A stretch of 64,000 nt of DNA from Mucilaginibacter psychrotolerans. Lineage in GTDB: Bacteria > Bacteroidota > Bacteroidia > Sphingobacteriales > Sphingobacteriaceae. The notes beneath the pieces are model-generated. The model ran no database searches, had not been told where the DNA came from, and saw only the letters and a list, made by a program, of their open reading frames with translations. Position numbers and translations under genes: made by a program. The stretch covers positions 310,001 to 374,000 of the forward strand of contig NZ_SOZE01000003.1 of the NCBI RefSeq assembly GCF_004519315.1. The letters run 5' to 3'. This document shows positions 54,282 through 62,301 of this stretch, piece after piece. Positions within the stretch are counted from its first letter, which is position 1; every line of letters begins with the position of its first letter.

Positions 54282-54932
54282 TTAGTTTATTATGCCATTA
54301 ACAACCGCGAAACGAATCAGAGCTGCTGTATTGCGTGCACCCGTTTTGTCAATAAGACTCTGCCTGTATCCTTCAATCGTTCGTTTACCGGAGAATATTT
54401 TATTTGCTATTTCCTGATTGGTGTATCCATCAGCAATTAAACCCAGCACTTCAAGTTCTTTTTCTGAAAATTCCGGCGCATTCTCTGAAGACCTCCCCAC
54501 TTGTTCAGGAATGGTTAATATCCTTGCTAAAAACCTTGAAGCTAATTGGGAAGAAATATATTGATTGTTGTTTGCAACATGTTTTACAGCAAAAATAAGT
54601 TCATCCTCGCCGATGCTTTTTAACAGATAACCAACCGCACCCGCCCTGAAGGCTTTTACAAGATATTGTTCATTATCATGTGCGCTTAAAACAATTGATT
54701 TCATTTGCGGATAGCTCGCTTTTAAATTTTCTACCAGCTCCAGGCCATCCATTCCCTTCATGCTGATATCTATAAGAAGTATAGCGGCATTGATACCGCT
54801 CTCTAACAGCTTTATTACCGATAGCCCATCTGCTGCCTCCCCAACAACTTTACAAGCTGCTTCTTTATCCAATAAAGCTCTTATACCCGTCCTGATCACA
54901 CTATGATCATCAACCAAAAGTATATTAATCAT
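54282..54932 (-). CDS. NarL/FixJ-type response regulator
   Basis: The 216-residue protein has a receiver domain (ILLVDDHSVIRTGIRALL, Asp55 in LLIDISMKGMDG, and the conserved Lys in AVGYLLKSIGED) and a C-terminal LuxR-type helix-turn-helix (FSEKELEVLGLIADGYTNQE, ANKIFSGKRTIEGYRQSL). It lies just downstream of a broken histidine-kinase fragment, so its original partner appears lost. Its targets are unknown. Confidence 0.92.
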   Translation of the reverse strand: MINILLVDDHSVIRTGIRALLDKEAACKVVGEAADGLSVIKLLESGINAAILLIDISMKGMDGLELVENLKASYPQMKSIVLSAHDNEQYLVKAFRAGAVGYLLKSIGEDELIFAVKHVANNNQYISSQLASRFLARILTIPEQVGRSSENAPEFSEKELEVLGLIADGYTNQEIANKIFSGKRTIEGYRQSLIDKTGARNTAALIRFAVVNGIIN

Positions 54933-54983
54933 AATATTAACAACAACACCTAAACCAGGAAGCGTGTTTAAAATGACGCTTAT

Positions 54984-55205
54984 TTACAAATCAAAAGTTA
55001 TGGTAACGGAGGTGCCTTCCCAATTTACTGAGTCGACTTTAATTACGCCATTGTAAAGTGCCAACCTATTTTTTTATGCTACTCAGTCCCGATCCTTTTG
55101 TGACGCTGGCTTGAGATGAATAGTTAAACCCTTTACCATTATCGCGCACCACAGTGGTTATGTGCCTGGATAATCTCAAATTGACCTGTATAGAAGTAGC
55201 TGTTC
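54984..55205 (-). pseudogene. Remnant of a histidine-kinase ATPase domain
   Basis: On the minus strand the region encodes VVRDNGKGFNYSSQASVTKG with SGLSSIKK, then in another frame LALYNGVIKVDSVNWEGTS followed by VTITFDL and a stop. These are the G1/G2 boxes and last strands of a HATPase_c domain. A frameshift separates the two pieces, and the start and DHp domain are missing. It is in the position of a cognate kinase gene for the NarL-type regulator downstream. Confidence 0.8.
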
Positions 55206-55287
55206 CTAATTAATGGACAATGAATTCACAGAAAGCCCCAAATTCCTATAAAGCAGCTTTAATAAAATCTGCCCACAGCAAGAAAAA

Positions 55288-55327
55288 GCCATAAATTAAG
55301 TGATATGCAAAACACTTAATTTATGGC
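55288..55327 (-). terminator. Terminator of the glycoside-hydrolase-like gene
   Basis: A perfect 15-bp stem (GCCATAAATTAAGTG, 55288-55302, with its inverse at 55313-55327) has TTTTTC beyond it on the minus strand. It lies 38 bp after the stop of that gene. Confidence 0.85.
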
Positions 55328-55364
55328 ACTTAATTTGTAATTGTAATATAAGTTAGTGGGTACT

Positions 55365-56450
55365 CTACCGAATTAAATTAGATAAAAGAGTTTTAGAAAG
55401 CACTTTATCAGTACTGGAAGTGTACTGAGTTTTCCATTTCAAAATACCGTAAGCACCTTCCTGGGTACTTTTATAGGGCTCATCAAATAATTCATAAACC
55501 ATAGCCACCTTTACTTGGGGGTTTGCTTTACATTTTGCGACAAACTTAGTTACGAAAGCTTCTTGATCTGATTCATTAGTTGTACTGGTTGCTTTGTATC
55601 TATAATTGAATTCGGTGAACCAAATAGGCTTTGTTGGAAATAACGAAGATAGCTTAAGTGTAATATCTGGAATACCAGGACCTTTAGGTGCCGCGTTCTC
55701 CATATCAGAATACCAGTTGTAAGCAACTACATCAAACTTAACGCCATACCATTCGCACATGCGCAAAAAACCATAATGCAGCCAGCCAGCTGTAATCATG
55801 GTTTTAGCGCCCGCGTCCTTTGATTTGATACCCTCGTCCATACCCTTCAAATAAGCCGCAACAACATTGAATTTATCAGTATAATAATGTGTTTGGCTTT
55901 GGCCTGTTTTCTGCGGCAATAGTAAAGGTAGCTCAAGATCATTACCTAAATTATAATAGGTGAAATAACTGCCGTATTTGGCAGCGAAGTTAGCACCAAG
56001 CAATTTGCCTTTTTGGTAAGATGTAGCTTGCGAATCGTTATAATCCATTGTTCGTGGGTAAAGCATGGGCAAAATTTTAACTCCTCCGGCAGTAGCTGCG
56101 GCTTGTAAGGCATCTAACAAATCCGATGAAGAGGCACTTCCGTCCGATTTGGTTTGGACGTTCAACCTATACCAGCTCATTCCGCGATCTTTAAGCATTT
56201 GTATTTGTTTAGCTGGAGAAGTTGCCAGGTAAGGTGCATCACCCATGTGGCCGTTAATACCAAGCGCCAATACACTACCTGCTAATTTTGAGACTGGAGC
56301 AGTTGAAGCAAGCATCAGATCGGCCGGCTTTGGAACGAAGTTCACTTTCTCTGTAACTGGTTCAACATCAAGTTCCTTTCTGCATGAAGCGAAGGTTACA
56401 GCAACAAGACAAGTTAGTAGCACGCTTTTGTGTAAAGTTGTTTTAAGCAT
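55365..56450 (-). CDS. Glycoside-hydrolase-like lipoprotein (TIM-barrel)
   Basis: The 361-residue protein has lipobox FASC (Cys23) followed by RKEL. It looks like a clan-A glycosidase barrel: INGHMGD and GMSWYRLNVQ at the start, an acid/base region YYNLGNDLELPLL with Asp171 and Glu173, and a nucleophile-like Glu280 in PIWFTEFNYR. The exact GH family is not clear (GH39, GH53 and GH128 relatives are options). It lies beside a polysaccharide locus, so it may trim exopolysaccharide. Confidence 0.7.
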   Translation of the reverse strand: MLKTTLHKSVLLTCLVAVTFASCRKELDVEPVTEKVNFVPKPADLMLASTAPVSKLAGSVLALGINGHMGDAPYLATSPAKQIQMLKDRGMSWYRLNVQTKSDGSASSSDLLDALQAAATAGGVKILPMLYPRTMDYNDSQATSYQKGKLLGANFAAKYGSYFTYYNLGNDLELPLLLPQKTGQSQTHYYTDKFNVVAAYLKGMDEGIKSKDAGAKTMITAGWLHYGFLRMCEWYGVKFDVVAYNWYSDMENAAPKGPGIPDITLKLSSLFPTKPIWFTEFNYRYKATSTTNESDQEAFVTKFVAKCKANPQVKVAMVYELFDEPYKSTQEGAYGILKWKTQYTSSTDKVLSKTLLSNLIR

Positions 56451-56892
56451 AAGTTAGTATATTTATTAGTCAATAGTTACCGATTTTAACGGCATTTGTA
56501 ATTAAAATGTTGCAATTAGTTAAAATATTTTTGAAACAATTAAAAAAATGGAGTGTATTCGTGAAAAATATTGTAAAATAAAGAAATTTATTATAAATAT
56601 TTTATAATAATTAACATATTAAAAACAACCATGTGTTTATTGGGTATAGTTTTCCAAAAAAATATTTTCTTTCACAAAATGAACCAATATTTTATTAAAA
56701 AGATAAAAATAGTCATCAAAAATTATGAAAATTTTCATTTGACCCTCCTCAAAAAAAGGCTTACAAAGGTTTTCTTTTCCATAATCGCTGCAATCACGCT
56801 GCTTAAAATAGCATTAACTGTTTCGCCATCTGTATACCATAGTGTTACCTGTAAACACTACTAATGTTGGCTCCTATAAGTATTTTAGTAAC
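56451..56892. other. AT-rich region without a convincing gene
   Basis: The 442-bp stretch is very AT-rich, notably at 56500-56620. An open frame at 56631-56864 encodes a Lys/Ile/Phe-rich product of 77 residues with a hydrophobic C-terminus; it is not convincing. The region probably contains the promoter of the glycoside-hydrolase gene. Confidence 0.4.
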
Positions 56893-57162
56893 ATGAGGCC
56901 GATAAAACCATATCAGGTTACTGTGAGTTATTTTGGGGCAAAACTAGCGTTTAAGGTATACCAGATAATACAGAAAAATAACGTTGAAATTTACCAGTTG
57001 CGTCGCCGGGGCCTCAGCTACCTAGTAATAAAAGACAACAACAACTGGTCGTTCATGGCAGTGATAGAACCTTGCCAGGAACTTAAAGATGCAATTGTAC
57101 ATAGGTTAAAAAAGAAATTGCCCGATCTTTACCTGCCACAAAAACTAAACGCAAGTAATTGA
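56893..57162 (+). CDS. Small protein of unknown function
   Basis: The 89-residue product (from MRPIKPYQVTVSYF) is basic, with GLSYLVIKDNNNWSFMAVIE in the middle and a Lys-rich end. The start at 56893 was preferred over an upstream frame start because the leading 17 residues look non-coding. The gene at 57289 has a similar short motif. Function unknown. Confidence 0.55.
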   Translation: MRPIKPYQVTVSYFGAKLAFKVYQIIQKNNVEIYQLRRRGLSYLVIKDNNNWSFMAVIEPCQELKDAIVHRLKKKLPDLYLPQKLNASN

Positions 57163-57288
57163 TACTGCTGACAGCTAATGTGTAAAAGCGTGCAACTTGC
57201 ACAATTATGGTTACGATAAGCCATAAGAACCCGTTAATGGGGTGCTGATCAAAATTGAAATGAGTAAATTTAGCCATACTTATTTACT

Positions 57289-57564
57289 ATGAAAAACTTT
57301 ACTATTATCTGTACAATTAAAAATGAACTGCAGAAGCTCAACGTAATATTTAAACAATCGTCGTTTGCATGCTTTTATATTTATAAGAATAACAAGTGGA
57401 TAGGCACAATTCACAAGAAAGGCGATGAGCAATACGTACTGATATCATACAGCAAATTCGTTTTCTCACAAACTGATGTAATATCTATAGCCAAAGAACT
57501 AACCCACTACGAAAAATCACATCGATATACCACAGCTTTCTGCTCGACATTAAAAGCAGCATGA
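57289..57564 (+). CDS. Small protein of unknown function, possible distant paralogue
   Basis: The 91-residue product contains FACFYIYKNNKWIGTIHKK, echoing the aromatic-Lys-Asn-Asn-x-Trp motif of the preceding gene product, and then YVLISYSKFVFSQTDVIS. The similarity is short and not proven. It has no signal peptide. Two small genes of this kind in tandem between a glycosidase and an NHL lipoprotein gene may be a minor gene family. Confidence 0.5.
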   Translation: MKNFTIICTIKNELQKLNVIFKQSSFACFYIYKNNKWIGTIHKKGDEQYVLISYSKFVFSQTDVISIAKELTHYEKSHRYTTAFCSTLKAA

Positions 57565-57729
57565 TATATTCAACTGTGAATATTTGAGAAAATGCACGTG
57601 TAAGGTGAGCACCTATTTTACACAAACAGGACAACCTGTTTTGCTGTAAGCCATTAATGGTAAACATTCTATAATTTTATTAATGAAGCCAAAAGGCTAT
57701 TAAAACTATTATTAGAAATTTCATCATTA

Positions 57730-58755
57730 ATGCGAAAAATATTTTCAGGAAAATTCTTGTACATCGGAATGGTTGCAGGATTTATAAGTATCAATGGTTG
57801 TAAATTGGATGCCCCTATCTATCCTGATTCGTCAACGGGTACTCCGGTGACTGATGATGCAAAAAAACCACGTTTATTTGTGTCAACCTATGCACAAGGC
57901 TTAAACACGCTACCGAATCCATCTCGGGTTTGCACTACGCCAGATGGAAACATATACGTTACGTCATACACAGATGGAAAAGTGTTTAAACTTGATGCTG
58001 TTGGAAACGTTACTGTAGTGCTGAAGGATGCCAAAAAACCCATGGGTATAAAAGCAGACAAAGCTGGAAACGTATTTGTAATGTTGACGGGGGAGAACAA
58101 AATTGTTAAAATCGCCCCCAACGGTGTGGTGAGTACTGTAAAAATAAATGCAAACACCAACTCCGCGCAGGATTTGGCTATAGCTAACGATGGGACAATT
58201 TATATTGCAGATACGGGTAATAGCCGCATACTAAAAGTGGACCCGAACGGAACGGTTACAACGCTTGCGGGGAAAATTACTGTATTTGGATTAAAAGATG
58301 GCAAGGGCGAAGACGCTCATTTTAGCTACCCTACCAACATAAGGCTGGCATCTGACGGCTTTATATGGGTAATAGATGGCGATGGGTCAAATAACTACAG
58401 AGGGCAAACAGTACGCCGCGTTACGCAGAAGGGGGATGTTAGTACTTACTTTAGACAGCAAGATAAGACGATTAGTATTAAGGATGTTGCCATTGCCAAA
58501 ATAGATAAAGATTTCAACGTTTCCAGTATAGTAAATGTATTTTTAGTTTATTCCAATAATACCATCGCCCACTTTTCTACCAACGGCATGCAAACAATAC
58601 TGGCCAAAATAACTACCCCTGGGTTAACGGATGGTGATATCACTACAGCGCAGTTTAACAGCCCGGCCGGTATATCTATTAACGGCACATCGGTATATAT
58701 TACAGACCAGGGAAACAATGCATTACGTAAGATAGCGGCAGTACAACCCAATTAA
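57730..58755 (+). CDS. NHL-repeat beta-propeller lipoprotein
   Basis: The 341-residue protein has lipobox INGC (Cys24) followed by KLDA. Blades include VCTTPDGNIYVTSYTDGKVF, LAIANDGTIYIADTGNSRIL, KGEDAHFSYPTNIRLASDGF and SVYITDQGNNALRKIA. It aligns along its whole length with the protein at 49106-50155 (IWVIDGDG, VRRVTQKGDVSTYF), so the two are close paralogues separated by 7.6 kb. Confidence 0.88.
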   Translation: MRKIFSGKFLYIGMVAGFISINGCKLDAPIYPDSSTGTPVTDDAKKPRLFVSTYAQGLNTLPNPSRVCTTPDGNIYVTSYTDGKVFKLDAVGNVTVVLKDAKKPMGIKADKAGNVFVMLTGENKIVKIAPNGVVSTVKINANTNSAQDLAIANDGTIYIADTGNSRILKVDPNGTVTTLAGKITVFGLKDGKGEDAHFSYPTNIRLASDGFIWVIDGDGSNNYRGQTVRRVTQKGDVSTYFRQQDKTISIKDVAIAKIDKDFNVSSIVNVFLVYSNNTIAHFSTNGMQTILAKITTPGLTDGDITTAQFNSPAGISINGTSVYITDQGNNALRKIAAVQPN

Positions 58756-58787
58756 TTTTTACTATACACTACCTGCTGAAATAGTGA

Positions 58788-58813
58788 GCTGCCCGTTTTA
58801 ATAGCGGGCGGCT
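58788..58813 (+). terminator. Terminator of the fourth NHL gene
   Basis: AGCTGCCCG and CGGGCGGCT pair with one mismatch and are followed by TTTTCTTTT. Confidence 0.75.
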
Positions 58814-58862
58814 TTTCTTTTGCTTGAGAATTTAGCTTTAACCTACTCCGATTGAGCAAAAA

Positions 58863-58890
58863 AAGGCCATCCCTTTTAAAGGATAGCCTT
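58863..58890 (-). terminator. Terminator of the heptose operon
   Basis: AAGGCCATCC (58863-58872) and GGATAGCCTT (58881-58890) pair with one mismatch, with TTTTTTT on the minus strand beyond. It lies 57 bp after the GT9 stop. Confidence 0.75.
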
Positions 58891-58947
58891 AGCTTAGTTA
58901 AGTTTATAGTAAAGTTAGTTAGTTACAAATAAGGTAATGTGCTTAGT

Positions 58948-60099
58948 TTATGCAATGGTGGCAGCTTTCTTAAGGTAGGATTGTATGAGGCTACTTACCT
59001 CAAACGGGTAAATATTTTTTAAGCATATATTGTCCTCGCAAACAAATTTGCCGCATCCTGTTACCATGTCACAAGGCACAACATGGTTTAATAAAGTAAC
59101 CTGCCCATCACTAAAGCTGTAAGGCTTCCAAACGTTGATGTTAGATGTACCGCTGAATAATATAAATGACCTTTTCCTCAGCATGGCCGCAATATGGGAA
59201 AAACCAGATTCGAGCCCAACAAACACACTCGACTTTTTGAGTATATAGATGGATTGAGGTATGTTATAAATGCCCACGCAGTTAACAACATTGGGAATAT
59301 GGGAAATTATTGCTAACTCATCTGCAGTTGCATCCTGTTTGGTACCCAGAACATATACCTTTATTTCTTTGCTTAGCACATTAAGTGTTTCAATAAAATT
59401 CCGTACCGGCCATTTTCTGGATTGCGCCCCTGCACCTAAATGCATAACCAGGAAGTTATCAGGAAAGTTATGGCTTACTACCTGTTCACATGGTATGTCA
59501 TCTTCCTCCCAAAATTCCGAAAAATCGATATCGGGCAGTTGCAGGTAATGAAAAAGCGGTTTTGTTAGCGTGGTACTGTGACCCTCATGGTCAAACGGAA
59601 ATACTTCATCTAACAAAGCTTCACCTCCACCTACGTTGTAACCCGCAAAAATTTTATGACGAGTGAAAAGTTTAATAAACAGATTATTACGAAAATCGCC
59701 CCGTACATCAAATATGAAGTCGGTTTTAATTTTTCTGAGCTGTTTCACAAATTCAAAGTAACTGCCTTTTTTACCTCTTGCAAACCAAGGCGCATCAGCA
59801 ACGGTAACCGTGTCTACAAAAGTCAGTTTGCTTGCAATAGCAAAATTCTGACTATTTACTACCAAATTGATTTTGTAATCAGAAAGAGCTTTTAGTTTTT
59901 TTATGCCTGGTAACATTAAAATTAAATCTCCTATATGTGCAAACTGCACAATAGTGACCTCGTTGATTACTTGGCCATTAGCAATTTTCTTTCCGCTACG
60001 TTTCCTAAATATCCCGGAAAGTACTTTATCGGCAAATTTGATAGCCCGTATTTTTTTTGCAGAGATATTGGGGCTAAACCGATAGGTTATGTCTTTCAT
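58948..60099 (-). CDS. GT9-family glycosyltransferase (heptosyltransferase-like)
   Basis: The 383-residue protein shows the GT9 pattern: VTIVQFAHIGDLILMLPGIK near the N-terminus, the central LVMHLGAGAQSRKWPVRNFI for donor binding, and KSSVFVGLESGFSHIAAML with the acceptor-side Glu. Heptosyltransferases use ADP-heptose. Its position after ADP-heptose synthesis genes supports that donor. It contains a C-terminal Cys cluster (VPCDMVTGCGKFVCEDNIC). Confidence 0.88.
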   Translation of the reverse strand: MKDITYRFSPNISAKKIRAIKFADKVLSGIFRKRSGKKIANGQVINEVTIVQFAHIGDLILMLPGIKKLKALSDYKINLVVNSQNFAIASKLTFVDTVTVADAPWFARGKKGSYFEFVKQLRKIKTDFIFDVRGDFRNNLFIKLFTRHKIFAGYNVGGGEALLDEVFPFDHEGHSTTLTKPLFHYLQLPDIDFSEFWEEDDIPCEQVVSHNFPDNFLVMHLGAGAQSRKWPVRNFIETLNVLSKEIKVYVLGTKQDATADELAIISHIPNVVNCVGIYNIPQSIYILKKSSVFVGLESGFSHIAAMLRKRSFILFSGTSNINVWKPYSFSDGQVTLLNHVVPCDMVTGCGKFVCEDNICLKNIYPFEVSSLIQSYLKKAATIA

Positions 60100-60167
60100 T
60101 TTGTATTAATTTAATTTATTGCTGGAATAAACCGTGGAGCACGTATGGAAAGCCGAAATAGAGAGGC

Positions 60168-60659
60168 TTAAACATTCTTCATTTTTTGGATAAGGGAGGT
60201 TGAGGAGTGCCCGTCGACAAATTCGATGGTTTTAACCAATCCGCCGTTGGCTAATACTTCCCGGGCACCAACAATATTATCAATTGTATAATCTGCTCCC
60301 TTTACTAATACGTCGGGTAGTATTAAGCTGATTAGTTGTTGTGGAGTATCTTCTTCAAAAACCACCACAGCATCTACATAAAATAACGCTGCAAGCAATA
60401 AGGCCCTGTTGTTTTGACTATTAATGGGTCTGTCATTACCTTTCAGGCGTTTTACAGATAGATCCGCGTTAAGGCCTATTACAAGTTTATCGCCTAGTTC
60501 ACTAGCCTTTGCCAAATAGCTGATATGGCCGATGTGCAATATATCAAACACCCCATTTGTAAACACAACCTTTTGTTGATCCTGTTTCCAGTTTTGAATG
60601 GTTGGCCCAATATCTTTTGAGTGGTAAAGTTTGCTTTGAATGTATTCCAGTGCTTCCAT
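60168..60659 (-). CDS. rfaE2: D-glycero-beta-D-manno-heptose 1-phosphate adenylyltransferase
   Basis: The 163-residue enzyme activates heptose 1-phosphate with ATP to ADP-heptose. The nucleotidylyl transferase signature VVFTNGVFDILHIGHISYL carries the HxGH motif, and VGLNADLSV-type text follows as IGLNADLSVKRLKG. The start is placed at ATG 60659 (MEALEYIQSK). An in-frame start 16 codons earlier overlaps gmhA by 17 bp. This is the separate adenylyltransferase corresponding to the C-terminal half of HldE. Confidence 0.92.
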   Translation of the reverse strand: MEALEYIQSKLYHSKDIGPTIQNWKQDQQKVVFTNGVFDILHIGHISYLAKASELGDKLVIGLNADLSVKRLKGNDRPINSQNNRALLLAALFYVDAVVVFEEDTPQQLISLILPDVLVKGADYTIDNIVGAREVLANGGLVKTIEFVDGHSSTSLIQKMKNV

Positions 60660-60690
60660 AATGATGCTATTGTAAATGACAGGCCGGCGG

Positions 60691-61248
60691 CTATTCAAAT
60701 AAATCATCTACCGCTTTGCACAAAATATGCCCTATTAAAATATGCATTTCTTGTACGCGTGCGGTAACTTGTGCAGGCACAACAATGTTTATATCGCATG
60801 CATCGTTCATTTGTCCCCCTCCCCGTCCGGTAAGGCCAATTGTTTTGCAACCGGCATTTTTGGCTACTTTCAGCGCATTTAAAATGGATGGACTGTTGCC
60901 ACTGGTGGATATGCCAATGAAAAGGTCGCCGGGTTGTGCAAATGCTTCTAGCTGTCTCGAAAACACAAACTCATAGCCGTAGTCGTTAGCTATGGCGGTC
61001 AAAGCAGAGGTATCTGTAGACAATGCCAAGCCAGGTAATGGTTTCCTTTCCTTAACAAATCTACCGGTCATCTCGGCCGCAATATGCTGTGCATCTGCAG
61101 CGCTACCACCGTTACCGGCCAGATATATTTTATTACCATTTGTGATAACCTCCTGTATAAGCGCACAGCTTTGTTCAATTGGCGATGTTGTATATTCTAT
61201 CAAATCCCTTATCGTTGTAAGGTGATCGTTAAGTTCTTGTAATACCAT
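60691..61248 (-). CDS. gmhA: Sedoheptulose 7-phosphate isomerase
   Basis: GmhA converts sedoheptulose 7-phosphate to glycero-manno-heptose 7-phosphate. The 185-residue SIS-domain protein has LAGNGGSAADAQHIAAEMTG, STDTSALTAIANDYGYE and ISTSGNSPSILNALKVA. It lies 6 bp after rfaE1, so they are in one operon. Confidence 0.95.
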   Translation of the reverse strand: MVLQELNDHLTTIRDLIEYTTSPIEQSCALIQEVITNGNKIYLAGNGGSAADAQHIAAEMTGRFVKERKPLPGLALSTDTSALTAIANDYGYEFVFSRQLEAFAQPGDLFIGISTSGNSPSILNALKVAKNAGCKTIGLTGRGGGQMNDACDINIVVPAQVTARVQEMHILIGHILCKAVDDLFE

Positions 61249-61254
61249 GTTATA

Positions 61255-62259
61255 TTAATTTATTTGCTGCAGGTTTTGCAACTCTTTCTCAAGTTCAATA
61301 ATTATTTCATCAACCGTTACAGTTGCACTACCTATTTGGCGTATTACTATAGCAGCAGCATGGTTGGCAATTTCGCACGCCTCTAACACGTTTAAGCCTA
61401 AGGCTATAAAGTAGGAAATGGTTGACAAAACGGTATCGCCAGCACCGGTAACGTCATAAACTTCCGTCGCCTTCACCGGCAATACAGTAGACTCATTGTT
61501 ATCAAAGATCATTATCCCATCCTCAGATAGTGTTACAATAAGGTACTCTACGTCAGTTTGCTCTATAACAATGCTGGCTGCAACCTGTAAGCTTCCTTTC
61601 GAATCTACATTTTCAATTTTAGCCGCAACCGCCAGTTCGCTCCTATTAGGTTTAATAATAAAAGAGCCGCTGTATTTTGCATAATTGTTTCCTTTGGGGT
61701 CAACAATCACTTTTTTATTAAAACGTTTTGCAACGGTAATAATGCTTCTGGTTAAACCCGGTGAAAGAAATCCTTTATTATAGTCGGACAGAACAACCAA
61801 ATCCGCATTTTCAATTTGTGAATACAGTTCTTTCATCAAAGCGTTTTCTGCTTCGGCACTAAGATGATCTGTGCACTCCTTATCAAGCCGGGCAAGCTGA
61901 TGCCCGTCAACCAGTATCCTTGTTTTAATAGTTGTTATACGATCTTCATTGGTAAAAACTGAACTCGTGCTAACGCCTTCTTTACTTAATATTTCCAGTA
62001 CCTGTGCGCCCGCTATGTCGTTACCAATTGCACCACTGGCTGTAACCTCTGCGCCAAGCGATACCAAATTCTGAACAACGTTGCCGGCACCACCCAGCGT
62101 AAAAACTTCAGATTTTAAGTTTACAACCGGTACAGGTGCCTCGGGTGATAGCCGATTAGCTTTACCGTGTAAATAATGGTCAATCATTAAATCGCCAATT
62201 ACTAATATCGTCGGCCGCTTTTTCGCCAGGCGGGCACTTTTAATTTTATCTATTAACAT
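61255..62259 (-). CDS. rfaE1: D-glycero-beta-D-manno-heptose-7-phosphate kinase
   Basis: The 334-residue PfkB-family kinase makes the 1,7-bisphosphate. Signatures are LVIGDLMIDHYLHGKANRL, GGAGNVVQNLVSLGAEV, VVLSDYNKGFL and the anion hole VTGAGDTVLSTISYF. It corresponds to the N-terminal half of HldE. gmhB (phosphatase) and hldD (epimerase) are not in the window. Confidence 0.95.
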   Translation of the reverse strand: MLIDKIKSARLAKKRPTILVIGDLMIDHYLHGKANRLSPEAPVPVVNLKSEVFTLGGAGNVVQNLVSLGAEVTASGAIGNDIAGAQVLEILSKEGVSTSSVFTNEDRITTIKTRILVDGHQLARLDKECTDHLSAEAENALMKELYSQIENADLVVLSDYNKGFLSPGLTRSIITVAKRFNKKVIVDPKGNNYAKYSGSFIIKPNRSELAVAAKIENVDSKGSLQVAASIVIEQTDVEYLIVTLSEDGIMIFDNNESTVLPVKATEVYDVTGAGDTVLSTISYFIALGLNVLEACEIANHAAAIVIRQIGSATVTVDEIIIELEKELQNLQQIN

Positions 62260-62301
62260 TTTTATTAAAATTGATGGTTAACACTCAGCTACACTTTTAC
62301 C

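Noticed and set aside
56631..56864. Open frame of 77 codons
   Set aside because: Very AT-rich, Lys/Ile/Phe composition typical of non-coding DNA, and no family or ribosome site.
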